This document shows positions 40,522 to 47,906 of a DNA stretch of 63,363 nt, piece by piece. The DNA is taken from assembly GCF_002387245.1 (NCBI RefSeq), contig NZ_DGLD01000011.1, positions 1-63,363 of the forward strand, written 5' to 3'. This DNA is from Brevundimonas sp. UBA4553 (lineage in GTDB: Bacteria > Pseudomonadota > Alphaproteobacteria > Caulobacterales > Caulobacteraceae). Position numbers and translations under genes: made by a program. The notes beneath the pieces were generated by a model. The model was not told where the DNA came from. It did not search any database and was given only the letters and a program-made list of their open reading frames with translations. Position 1 is the stretch's first letter. Every line of letters begins with the position of its first letter.

Positions 40522-41269
40522 ATTCCCGGCTGCCGCCCATGAAGGCCAGCAGGAACTGGAACAGGTTCACGAAGTTGATGAACAGGCTCAGGGCGCCGAA
40601 GCCCGTGGCCACGCCCATGGCTTCCTGGTTACCGCCGAGCGCGTAGTAGGTCATCTTCAGGCGCTGGGTGTCATAGGCGATCAGGCCCGAGAAGATCAGG
40701 ACGCCGAGCGCCGAGATGATCAGGTACAGCGCGCCCGACTGCATGAACATATTGACGATCGAGGCGATGATCAGGCCGATCACGCCCATGATCAGGAAGC
40801 TGCCCATGGCGGTCAGGTCCTTCTTGGTCGTGTAGCCGACCAGGCTGAGGCCGGCGAAGGCCGCTGCCGTGACGAAGAAGGTCGAGGCCAGCGAACCGCC
40901 GGTGTAGCGCAGGAACAGGACGCCCAGACCCGCGCCGATGGTCGAAACCACGGCCCAGTAGAGCAGGTTCACGCCCTTGGCCGTCGGGTTCTTCATGAAG
41001 AACATCGAGCCGAACAGCAGGACCAGCGGCGAGAACTGTATGATCATGCCCAGCAGGGTCAGGCCGATGCGGCCGTCGTCGGTGCGGGCGAACAGCAGTT
41101 GTTGCACGGCCGGCACGTTGCCGGTGACGTAGGCGAGGACGCCCGCGACCACGAGGCCGAGGGCCAGCTTGTTGTAGACGCCGAGCATGAAGGCGCGCAG
41201 ACCGGCGTCGACGGACATGTCCGCCGACTGCGGAAGCGGGCGCGCATAACCGTTGTTGAAGTCGCTCAT
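40520..41269 (-). CDS. Bax inhibitor-1/YccA family membrane protein
   Basis: The 249-residue protein starts MSDFNNGYARPLPQSADMSV at the ATG at 41269 and has seven hydrophobic segments: YNKLALGLVVAGVLAYVTGN, LLGMIIQFSPLVLLFGSMFF, LLYWAVVSTIGAGLGVLFLR, TFFVTAAAFAGLSLVGYTTK, LIMGVIGLIIASIVNMFMQS, LYLIISALGVLIFSGLIAYD and LSLFINFVNLFQFLLAFMGG. This is the Bax inhibitor-1/TMBIM fold. YIAYDTQRLK with the conserved Asp is the pH-sensing region of BsYetJ-type calcium channels, here GLIAYDTQRLKMTYY. Bacterial members include YccA (an FtsH modulator) and YbhL; which role applies here is unknown. A longer frame upstream is ignored because it precedes the signal-less family start. Confidence 0.92.
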   Translation of the reverse strand: MSDFNNGYARPLPQSADMSVDAGLRAFMLGVYNKLALGLVVAGVLAYVTGNVPAVQQLLFARTDDGRIGLTLLGMIIQFSPLVLLFGSMFFMKNPTAKGVNLLYWAVVSTIGAGLGVLFLRYTGGSLASTFFVTAAAFAGLSLVGYTTKKDLTAMGSFLIMGVIGLIIASIVNMFMQSGALYLIISALGVLIFSGLIAYDTQRLKMTYYALGGNQEAMGVATGFGALSLFINFVNLFQFLLAFMGGSRE

Positions 41270-41394
41270 CGCGAAAGTAGTCTCCCAAGTGGACGGCAAA
41301 TGCCGACCTTGACCGGAAATATCGGGACGGACGCTCCGCCTTGCAAGGAAAACCCGTCTTCCGAACGGTCGTTCCGCCCGCTACCAAGGGTCGC

Positions 41395-41934
41395 ATGCTG
41401 CGTCTGTTCACCGCCATCTCGATCCCCGAAGACGTCGCCGAGACGCTTCAACGCCGTCAGTCCGGCCTGCCGGGCGCGCGCTGGCGGCCGCTGGACGCCC
41501 TGCATGTGACCCTGGCCTTCTATGGCGAGGCGTCCGAGCGCACGGCGGATGACCTGGCCTCGGAACTGAGCCGAGCCGAGGGCGGCGGGGCATTCGAGAT
41601 CACCCTGAACGGCGTCGGGGCTTTCGGCGACGCCCACCGCACCCATACCCTGTGGGCCGGTCTGGAACGCTCGGAGCCGTTGAATGTCCTGGCCGGGCGC
41701 TGCCGCTCGGCCGGCGAGAGGGCGGGCGTGCCGCCGGAGAAACGCGAATACCGGCCCCATGTGACGCTGGCCTATCTGAAGCCCCAGGCGAACCCGGATC
41801 GCATCGGGGCCTGGATCGCGGGCCACAACCTGCTGCATTCGCCGCCGATCCGGGTGGACCGCTTCGGCCTCTATTCCAGCGTCCTGACCGGCGACGGCAG
41901 CGTCTATTCTCTGGAACGGGAGTACCTGCTGTGA
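41395..41934 (+). CDS. thpR: RNA 2',3'-cyclic phosphodiesterase
   Basis: ThpR belongs to the 2H phosphoesterase superfamily and opens 2',3'-cyclic phosphates in RNA (it also ligates tRNA halves in vitro). The 179-residue protein (MLRLFTAISIPEDVAETLQR) carries both HxT motifs: LHVTLAF (His 37) and PHVTLAYL (His 122), which form the active site. The F-T-A-I-S-I-P N-terminal start is characteristic. An in-frame ATG 54 bases upstream is less likely to be the start. The stop overlaps the GNAT gene start by four bases, so the two are coupled. Confidence 0.9.
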   Translation: MLRLFTAISIPEDVAETLQRRQSGLPGARWRPLDALHVTLAFYGEASERTADDLASELSRAEGGGAFEITLNGVGAFGDAHRTHTLWAGLERSEPLNVLAGRCRSAGERAGVPPEKREYRPHVTLAYLKPQANPDRIGAWIAGHNLLHSPPIRVDRFGLYSSVLTGDGSVYSLEREYLL

Positions 41935-42497
41935 TCGAGCGTCCGACCTCTTCTCTGGGACCGACGCTGGAGACTGAGCGCCTGTTCCTGCGTCCGCCGA
42001 CGCTGGAGGATTTCCCGCGCTGGGCCGACTTCATGAGCGATCCCGAAACGACCCGCTTCATCGGCGGGGTGCAGTCGAAGCACGAGGTCTGGCGCGGCAT
42101 GGCGGCGGTGGCGGGCATGTGGGCCCTGCACGGCGAAGGGATGTTCTCGCTGATCGAGAAGGCGACGGGGAACTGGATGGGCCGGATCGGACCGCTTCAT
42201 CCCTATGACTGGCCGGGTCGCGAGGTGGGGTGGAGCCTGCACCGCGACGCCACGGGCAGGGGCTATGCTGTCGAGGCTGCGGCGGCGACCATGGACTACG
42301 CCTTCGACATGTTGGGCTGGACGGACGTGATCCATTGCATCGACCCGGATAATCGCGGCTCGGAAAAGGTGGCGCGGCGGCTGGGTTCGACCAATCGCGG
42401 TCCTGGAACCATGCCGCCGCCGTTCCAGCATCACCCTGTCAATCTGTGGGGCCAGACGCGGGAAGCGTGGCGCGAGAACCGGCAGCGCTTGCGATAG
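41931..42497 (+). CDS. GNAT-family N-acetyltransferase
   Basis: The 188-residue protein starts with a GTG overlapping the thpR stop (GTGA). It has the features of RimJ/RimL-like acetyltransferases: LETERLFLRPPTLEDFPRWA at 14-33, FMSDPETTRFIGG, the acetyl-CoA-binding region EVGWSLHRDATGRGYAVEAA, and the C-terminal VIHCIDPDNRGSEKVARRLG. The R/Q-x-x-G-x-G/A loop here is RDATGRGYA. These enzymes transfer acetyl groups to protein N-termini or small amines; the target is unknown. A LexA-type box begins right at the stop codon of this gene and belongs to the next promoter (mmcB). Confidence 0.85.
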   Translation: MIERPTSSLGPTLETERLFLRPPTLEDFPRWADFMSDPETTRFIGGVQSKHEVWRGMAAVAGMWALHGEGMFSLIEKATGNWMGRIGPLHPYDWPGREVGWSLHRDATGRGYAVEAAAATMDYAFDMLGWTDVIHCIDPDNRGSEKVARRLGSTNRGPGTMPPPFQHHPVNLWGQTREAWRENRQRLR

Positions 42498-42517
42498 GAA
42501 CATAGGCGGAACATAAA
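42489..42517 (+). promoter_or_regulatory. LexA box within the mmcB promoter
   Basis: The direct repeat GAACATAGGCGGAAC (42498-42512) is the alphaproteobacterial LexA operator type (GTTC-N7-GTTC on the other strand). It sits between TTGCGA (42489-42494) and CATAAA (42512-42517), a 17-base-spaced promoter. Transcription would begin at about the ATG of mmcB (42524), giving a leaderless mRNA. Confidence 0.75.
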
Positions 42518-42523
42518 GGCGAC

Positions 42524-42970
42524 ATGGCCGCCTCCGCGCTTCATCTCGAACTGGTCTTCAGCCGCCCTGAGACCACCCTGTCGGTGACGCGGGGCGCGGC
42601 GCGATTGATGCTGGACATGGGCTACGCGCCCCTGCTGGAGGTCTGTCTGCCCAACGGCAGGCGCGCCGACGTCATGGCTCTGGGGCCGAAAGGCGACATC
42701 GTCATCTGCGAGGTGAAGTCGGGCGTCGACGACTATCGCGTCGACCGCAAATGGCAGGAATACGGACCCTATTGCGACGCCTTCTACTTCGCCGTGGCGC
42801 CGGAGTTTCCGCAAACGGTACTGCCCGACGAACCCGGTCTGATCGTGGCTGACGGCTTCGGCGGGGCGGTGGTGCGTGAGGCGCCCGTCACGCCGCTGGC
42901 CCCGGCACGCAGGAAGGCGCTGACTCTGGCCTTCGCGCGGCTAGGCGCGCTCAGGACGATGCGGGACTAG
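42524..42970 (+). CDS. mmcB: MmcB-family DNA repair protein
   Basis: The 148-residue protein matches MmcB, an SOS-regulated protein that contributes to mitomycin C resistance in Caulobacter crescentus. It has a PD-(D/E)xK nuclease-like core: RADVMALGPKGDIVICEVKS (Asp, then Glu-x-Lys) preceded by LLEVCLPNGR, followed by YRVDRKWQEYGPYCDAFYFA and EFPQTVLPDEPGLIVADGFG. No metal-binding residue of that motif is missing, although nuclease activity has, as far as I know, not been firmly shown. The LexA-type box and promoter lie immediately upstream, so SOS induction is expected. The gene stands alone, with the redox regulator genes convergent downstream. Confidence 0.88.
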   Translation: MAASALHLELVFSRPETTLSVTRGAARLMLDMGYAPLLEVCLPNGRRADVMALGPKGDIVICEVKSGVDDYRVDRKWQEYGPYCDAFYFAVAPEFPQTVLPDEPGLIVADGFGGAVVREAPVTPLAPARRKALTLAFARLGALRTMRD

Positions 42971-43027
42971 GGCCTTACCGAGTTCTCAATAGCGCAGAAG
43001 GCCCCTCAGCCGCCGAAATGGCGCGCT

Positions 43028-43582
43028 CTATCGAGGCGCGCGCTTGGCCAAAATCCGTTGCAGGGTCCGGCGGTGCATGCCCAGGCGGCGGGCGGTTTCC
43101 GAGACATTGTGGTCGCACAGCTCATAGACCCGCTGGATGTGCTCCCAGCGCACCCGGTCGGCGCTCATCGGGTTTTCGGGCGGCTCGGGGGCTTCGCCGA
43201 CCGAGAGCAGGGCCTTGACCACGTCGTCAGCGTCGGCGGGCTTCTGCATATAGTCGACGGCGCCGGCCTTGACCGCCGCGACCGCCGTGGCGATGGCGCC
43301 GTATCCGGTCAGCATGACGATGCGAGCGTCCTCGCGGCGTTCGCGAATGGCCTCGACCACCTTGAGGCCGTTGCCGTCCTCCAGCCGCATGTCCAGCACG
43401 GCGAAGGCAGGGACCGAGACGCGCAGGGCGTCGCTGGCCTCGGCCACCGACCCCGAGAGGTTCACGTCGAAGCCGCGCGCCTCCAGCGCCCGGCCCAGCC
43501 GGGTGCGCAGCGCCGCGTCGTCGTCGAGCAGCAGCAGGGTCTTGTCGGGCAGGGTGGCGATACGGGCTTCGAGTTCGGACAT
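43028..43582 (-). CDS. regA: Redox response regulator, RegA/ActR/PrrA family
   Basis: The 184-residue regulator is the DNA-binding partner of the RegB kinase encoded next. The receiver domain occupies about 15-130: LLLLDDDAALRTRLGRALEA with the acidic pocket, the phosphorylation site D64 in FAVLDMRLEDGNG, IVMLTGYGAIATAVAAVKAG (Thr), and YMQKPADADDVVKALL (Lys). A Pro-rich linker leads to a Fis-type helix-turn-helix at the end (NVSETARRLGMHRRTLQRIL), as in all RegA proteins. In Rhodobacter and Rhizobium this system controls respiration, nitrogen and carbon fixation in response to redox state. It lies downstream of regB on the same strand with a 50-base gap. Confidence 0.94.
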   Translation of the reverse strand: MSELEARIATLPDKTLLLLDDDAALRTRLGRALEARGFDVNLSGSVAEASDALRVSVPAFAVLDMRLEDGNGLKVVEAIRERREDARIVMLTGYGAIATAVAAVKAGAVDYMQKPADADDVVKALLSVGEAPEPPENPMSADRVRWEHIQRVYELCDHNVSETARRLGMHRRTLQRILAKRAPR

Positions 43583-43632
43583 TCAGTTCTCCTGACCTTC
43601 AGGTCGTGCGTCCGCGCGGCATGGTCAAGGTT

Positions 43633-45162
43633 TTAGCTCCCGACTGCGACATCAGGTTCCACCTGGGACCCCGGCGCCTGAAGATCGGGCTCGGCGACTT
43701 CCAGCGCCTGTCGCGGCCAGCGGACGGTGACGCGGGCCCCCCTCGGCTGGCCCTTCTCGCCGTCTCCCGCGCCGACCGAGACCTTGCCGCCGCTGCGTTC
43801 GAGCAAGGTGCGGGCGATGAAGAAGCCCAGTCCCATGCCGCCCTGGCTGGGGGCGATGGGGGCGGTGATCGGGGGCGGTGCGGCGGCCCTGCGGCCGGCC
43901 TTGCGCGGGGTGTCCGAGGCGGCGGCGATCTGGGCCGCCAACGCGCGGCGGGCCTTGGCCTGGGGGCGGCTGGTCACATAGGGCTCGCCCAGACGGGGCA
44001 GGATTTCGGACGAAAAGCCGGGACCGTCGTCGAGAATGTCGATCTCGATCCAGCCCGCGTCGACGATTGCCGTGACGCGCACCCGGCTGTTGGCGAAGTC
44101 GGCGGCGTTTTCGATCAGGGTGGACAGGCCGTGGATGACCTCGGGCAGGCGGTGGACGCGGGGCAGGGGCTGGCCGGGCGGGACCTTCACGGCAGTCTGG
44201 AAGTCCAGATCAAAGCCGCGGTGCGGTTCGACCACCTCTTCCAGCAGGGCCTTGAGGTCGACGTCGGCGTAGAGGGCGTCGCCCTCCTCGGGCTGGGCTG
44301 ACAGCTGTTTCAGGATGTCACGGCAACGCTCGGCCTGCTGCAGCATCAGGGCGGCGTCCTCGGCCACGGGGCTGTCGGGCGGCGAGGCGCGCAACAGTTC
44401 CTTGGCCACCACCTGGATGGTCGCCAGCGGCGTGCCCAGTTCGTGGGCGGCGGCGGCGGCCAGGCCGCCCAAAGCCGCCAGCCTCTGCTCGCGTTGCAGC
44501 ACGTCCTGGGTGGTGGCCAGGGCCAGTTCAAGCTTCTCGGCGTCGGCGGCGACCTTCCAGGCATAGCCCGAGGTGAAGAGGACGCCGGTGGCGAGCGCCA
44601 GCCCCATGCCGAAGCGATAGAGGGGTGGCAGGACCAGATGCTCGTGCAGGCGCCAAGGCAGGGGCAGGGACCAGGAGAAGAGGACCGCCAAAGCGATCAG
44701 GGCCATGACGCCCAGGACCAGTGCCTGACGCGACGGGAGCGAGGCCGCGGCGATGGTCACCGGCGCGACCAGCAGCAGGCAGAAGGGATTGTCCAGGCCC
44801 CCGGTCAGGGCCAGCAAGGTCGCTAGCTGCAGGATGTCGAAACCCAGTTGGGCCGCGGTCTGCGGCCCGTTGGGCAGGCTGCCGTCGATGCGCCGCGCCC
44901 GCGCCATGGTCGCCAGGTTCATCACCACCCCGGCGCCGATGGTCAGCAGGCACTCCCATAGAGGTAGAGGGAAGTGCAGGGCGAAATAGGCGGTCAGGAT
45001 GGCGCAGGTCTGGCCGAATACGGCCAGCCAGCGCAGCACGATCAGGGTGCGCAGCGACAGACCGCGCCCGCGTCGCGGCCGCTCGCGCAGGGCCTCCATG
45101 GCGCCGGGGCGGCCCGCGACCTTCACGGCCTGCGACAGGGAGGGGGCTTCTGTGCTGTTCAC
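43633..45162 (-). CDS. regB: Redox-sensing histidine kinase, RegB/ActS/PrrB family
   Basis: This 509-residue membrane kinase starts with GTG at 45162; a longer frame exists upstream but runs through the divergent senC gene. Six hydrophobic helices span about 35-205, with the quinone-binding redox box GGLDNPF at 121-127. The H box AAAAAHELGTPLATIQ places the phosphorylated His at 240. The redox cysteine of Rhodobacter RegB (Cys265, 40 residues after His225) has an exact counterpart in AERCRDIL at C280, again 40 residues after the His. N, G1 and G2 boxes follow (LSTLIENAADFANSRV, DILDDGPGFS, GGMGLGFFIA). Between G1 and G2 an Ala/Arg/Pro-rich insert of about 35 residues extends the ATP lid. Confidence 0.93.
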   Translation of the reverse strand: MNSTEAPSLSQAVKVAGRPGAMEALRERPRRGRGLSLRTLIVLRWLAVFGQTCAILTAYFALHFPLPLWECLLTIGAGVVMNLATMARARRIDGSLPNGPQTAAQLGFDILQLATLLALTGGLDNPFCLLLVAPVTIAAASLPSRQALVLGVMALIALAVLFSWSLPLPWRLHEHLVLPPLYRFGMGLALATGVLFTSGYAWKVAADAEKLELALATTQDVLQREQRLAALGGLAAAAAHELGTPLATIQVVAKELLRASPPDSPVAEDAALMLQQAERCRDILKQLSAQPEEGDALYADVDLKALLEEVVEPHRGFDLDFQTAVKVPPGQPLPRVHRLPEVIHGLSTLIENAADFANSRVRVTAIVDAGWIEIDILDDGPGFSSEILPRLGEPYVTSRPQAKARRALAAQIAAASDTPRKAGRRAAAPPPITAPIAPSQGGMGLGFFIARTLLERSGGKVSVGAGDGEKGQPRGARVTVRWPRQALEVAEPDLQAPGSQVEPDVAVGS

Positions 45163-45176
45163 GCCTCTTCTATAGA

Positions 45177-45207
45177 CCGTCAAGCTGACGGCCGCATCCT
45201 CGCCGTC
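45177..45207. promoter_or_regulatory. Overlapping palindromes in the regB/senC promoter gap
   Basis: CCGTCA-AGC-TGACGG (45177-45191) and GACGGC-N9-GCCGTC (45187-45207) overlap in the 58-base gap between the divergent starts. They could be a binding site for RegA or another regulator; they do not exactly fit the published RegA pattern GCGRC-N5-GYCGC as I recall it. Confidence 0.45.
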
Positions 45208-45220
45208 CGAGGAGAAGTCG

Positions 45221-45841
45221 ATGCCGCGTCGTCCTGTCATTCTGTTCGCCGCCGCCTGTGCGGTCATCGCCTTGGCCCTGGGCCTGATCACCATGGTCGT
45301 GGTCAAGGGCCGCGAACAATCGGCCCAGGTGGCCGAGAGCGGAACCGGCCAGCCGAGCGTCGGCGGTCCCTTCACCCTGACCAATCAGGACGGGCAGGTC
45401 GTCGACCAGTCGATCCTGAACGGCAAGTGGACCCTGGTCTTCTTTGGCTTCACCTACTGCCCCGACTACTGCCCGACCACGCTGGGCGTTCTGAATGCGG
45501 TGCAGGAGCGCATGGGCGACAAGGCCAAGGATCTGCAGATCGTCTTCGTCAGCATCGACCCCGAGCGGGACACGCCCCAGTTGCTGAAGGACTATCTGTC
45601 GTCGGACGGCTTCCCCACGGGCGTCGTCGGCCTGACCGGCACACCGGAACAGACGGCCCAGGTCGCCAAGGAATACCGCGCCTTCTACCAGAAGGTCGGC
45701 GAGGGCGAGACCTATACGATGAACCACAGCCTGACCGTCTACCTGATGGGACCGGATGGCCAGTTCCGCAGCGCTGTGGCGCACGACCTGGGGCCGGACC
45801 GCACCGTCAGGCTGATCGAAAACGCCATGGAGCGCGGCTGA
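45221..45841 (+). CDS. senC: SCO/SenC-family copper chaperone
   Basis: SCO proteins deliver copper to the CuA or CuB site of cytochrome c oxidase. The 206-residue protein has an N-terminal anchor (PVILFAAACAVIALALGLIT) and a periplasmic thioredoxin-like domain with the copper motif CPDYC (C80 and C84) in FFGFTYCPDYCPTTLG. The third ligand is H169 in YTMNHSLTVYLM, and FVSIDPERDTPQLLKDY is conserved. The RBS GAGGAGAAG precedes the ATG. Divergent orientation from regB repeats the regB-senC arrangement known from Rhodobacter, where SenC also affects RegB signalling, except that regA follows regB here instead of senC. Confidence 0.93.
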   Translation: MPRRPVILFAAACAVIALALGLITMVVVKGREQSAQVAESGTGQPSVGGPFTLTNQDGQVVDQSILNGKWTLVFFGFTYCPDYCPTTLGVLNAVQERMGDKAKDLQIVFVSIDPERDTPQLLKDYLSSDGFPTGVVGLTGTPEQTAQVAKEYRAFYQKVGEGETYTMNHSLTVYLMGPDGQFRSAVAHDLGPDRTVRLIENAMERG

Positions 45842-45937
45842 TCACCTTTCCCTGATCGAGGGCGACCTTGGTCTGTTTTGCGTCGAGATGCGTTATATGC
45901 TGCACTGCCGCATCGGCGGGGGCCGCATCGGGGTTTC

Positions 45938-47218
45938 ATGCTCTACGCATTTCACGAACTCGCCTACCATTCGGCGACGCCGTTCCGGATCGGAGCCCAG
46001 ATGGCCCGGCAGTTCTGGACGTCGCCCTTCAATCCCGCCTCCGACACGGCCATCGGCCGCACGGCCTACGCCTCGGCCGAGGTGTTCGAGAGCCTGACGC
46101 GGCGCTACGGCAAGCCGGCCTGGGGGCTGGAGACGCTGGACGTCGACGGTCACGCGGTGCGCACGACCGAGCAGGTGGTCTGGTCCTCGCCCTGGTGCCG
46201 GCTGGTCCGCTTCAGGCGGGATCCTGGTGATCTGAAACGGGCGGGCAAGCCTGTTGACGCGCCCGCCGTCCTGATCGTGGCGCCGCTGTCGGGCCACTAC
46301 GCCACCCTGCTGCGCGGCACGGTCGAGGGCTTCCTGCAGGACCATGACGTCTGTGTCAGCGACTGGGAGAACGCCCGGCAGGTGCCGGTTCTGGAAGGCC
46401 GATTCGACTTCAACGACTACATCGACCACGTCCGGGCCATGCTGACCGCCATCGGGTCGCGCGCTCATGTCGTCGGCGTCTGCCAGCCGGGACCGCCGGT
46501 TCTGGCGGCCTGCGCGGTCATGGCGGCCGAGAACGACCCGAACCGGCCCGCCTCCATGACCTTCATGGGCTCGCCCATCGACGCCCGCCTGTCGCCGACG
46601 GTGACCAATCAACTGGCTGAGGAAAAGCCCTTCACCTGGTTCAAGTCGAACATGATCCACACGGTGCCCTGGCCCTATCCGGGCTTTGGACGGCGGGTCT
46701 ATCCGGGCTTCGTCCAGCTCTACAGCTTCATGTCGATGAACGAGGACAAGCACATCGACGCCCATCGTCGCTACTTCGAAAGCCTGGTCGACGGCGACGG
46801 CGACGGGGTCGAGAAGCACGAGCAGTTCTACGACGAGTATCTGTCGGTGCTGGACCTGACCGAGGAGTTCTATCTCCAGACCATCGACATCGTTTTCCAG
46901 CAGCACCTGCTGGCGCGGGGCCTTCTGGAGCATGGGGGCAAGCGCGTGGACCTGTCGGCCGTCACCGACATCGGCCTGGCCACGGTCGAGGGCGAGAAGG
47001 ACGATATCTCCGGCGTGGGTCAGACCCAGGCCGCGCACGGTCTGACGCCGAACATCCCTGACGAGCGACGCCTGCTCTACGTCCAGCCGGGCGTGGGCCA
47101 CTACGGCGTCTTCAACGGCCGCCGCTTCCGCGACGAAATCTATCCGCGCGTGCGCGACTTCATCGCCCAGAACGAGAGCCTGAGTGCAGTATCGGAACGG
47201 CCAGCGGCTGCCGCTTGA
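45938..47218 (+). CDS. phaZ: Intracellular polyhydroxyalkanoate depolymerase
   Basis: This 426-residue protein (MLYAFHELAYHSATPFRIGA, ATG at 45938) matches intracellular PHA depolymerases of the PhaZ1 type, which mobilise stored poly-3-hydroxybutyrate. The nucleophile elbow is GVCQPGPPVLAA, with catalytic C182 in place of the usual serine; the Ralstonia enzyme also uses Cys. Other conserved parts are VLIVAPLSGHYATLLRGTVE and DVCVSDWENARQVPVLEGRF, the segment with the Asp, and GVGHYGVFNGRRFRDEIYPR with the His. No phasin or synthase gene lies in the window, but a 3-hydroxybutyryl-CoA dehydrogenase gene (61810) acts on related metabolites. Its end overlaps the next gene by 35 bases. Confidence 0.93.
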   Translation: MLYAFHELAYHSATPFRIGAQMARQFWTSPFNPASDTAIGRTAYASAEVFESLTRRYGKPAWGLETLDVDGHAVRTTEQVVWSSPWCRLVRFRRDPGDLKRAGKPVDAPAVLIVAPLSGHYATLLRGTVEGFLQDHDVCVSDWENARQVPVLEGRFDFNDYIDHVRAMLTAIGSRAHVVGVCQPGPPVLAACAVMAAENDPNRPASMTFMGSPIDARLSPTVTNQLAEEKPFTWFKSNMIHTVPWPYPGFGRRVYPGFVQLYSFMSMNEDKHIDAHRRYFESLVDGDGDGVEKHEQFYDEYLSVLDLTEEFYLQTIDIVFQQHLLARGLLEHGGKRVDLSAVTDIGLATVEGEKDDISGVGQTQAAHGLTPNIPDERRLLYVQPGVGHYGVFNGRRFRDEIYPRVRDFIAQNESLSAVSERPAAAA

Positions 47219-47897
47219 GGGCGGAGGCGCCCTTCGCCTGTCGGTGAATCCCCGCGCACGCAGGCTGTCCATCCGGATCGACGCCCGCGCCGGCGAAGCC
47301 GTGGCCGTGGCTCCGTCCGAGCGACGGCTGACCGAGGTCGTGGCCTTTGCGCGCACCAAGTCGGACTGGATCAGGGATCGCCTGGCCGCGAGGGTCGTGG
47401 GCGCCCCCTTGGAGCCCGGCGGCGAGGTGTCATGGCTGGGGCGGATCGTGCGGCTGGAAGCGGTCGGCGGGGCCGGGGCGGCGCGTCTGGTCGAGACGCC
47501 GGAGGGGCCGGTGATCCGCTCGGGCGGTGAAGGCGAGGCCTTCTCACGCCGGGTCGAGAACTGGTTCAAGCGCGCGGCGCGTGAGTTTCTGGTCGCGCGC
47601 ACCGAGGTGCACCTGAAATCGCTGGGTCAGAAACCGGTCAAGGTGTCGATCGTCGACACCCGTTCGCGCTGGGGCTCGTGCAGCCCGCACAACCGTTCGA
47701 TCCGCTATTCGTGGCGCGTGATCATGGCCCCGTCAGAGGTGGCTGACTATCTGGCCGCGCACGAGGTCGCCCACCTGGTCCACGCCGACCACAGCCCGGC
47801 CTATTGGGCGGTGGTGCATAGACTGGTCGGCGACCATCGGCCCTTCCGCCAATGGCTGCGCGACCACGGCGCGGCGCTGCACGCCGTGGGGCGCTAG
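47184..47897 (+). CDS. YgjP-like zinc metallopeptidase domain protein
   Basis: The 237-residue protein resembles the YgjP/DUF45 family (SprT-like zinc-dependent proteins, distantly M48). An N-terminal beta-rich half (GGALRLSVNPRARRLSIRID) leads to SIVDTRSRWGSCSPHNRSIR, a signature of the family, and the zinc motif HEVAH at 193-197 (YLAAHEVAHLVHADHSPAYW), followed by the third ligand region FHRPFRQWL-like HRPFRQWLRDHG. Activity is unproven for most members. The GTG at 47184 overlaps phaZ by 35 bases; a later start cannot be excluded, but the overlap is short and the N-terminal half fits the family. Confidence 0.86.
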   Translation: MQYRNGQRLPLEGGGALRLSVNPRARRLSIRIDARAGEAVAVAPSERRLTEVVAFARTKSDWIRDRLAARVVGAPLEPGGEVSWLGRIVRLEAVGGAGAARLVETPEGPVIRSGGEGEAFSRRVENWFKRAAREFLVARTEVHLKSLGQKPVKVSIVDTRSRWGSCSPHNRSIRYSWRVIMAPSEVADYLAAHEVAHLVHADHSPAYWAVVHRLVGDHRPFRQWLRDHGAALHAVGR

Positions 47898-47906
47898 GGC
47901 GATCCT

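Noticed and set aside
45163..45384. Longer RegB N-terminus
   Set aside because: It would lie antisense to the senC coding region and its leader; the GTG at 45162 gives the normal length.
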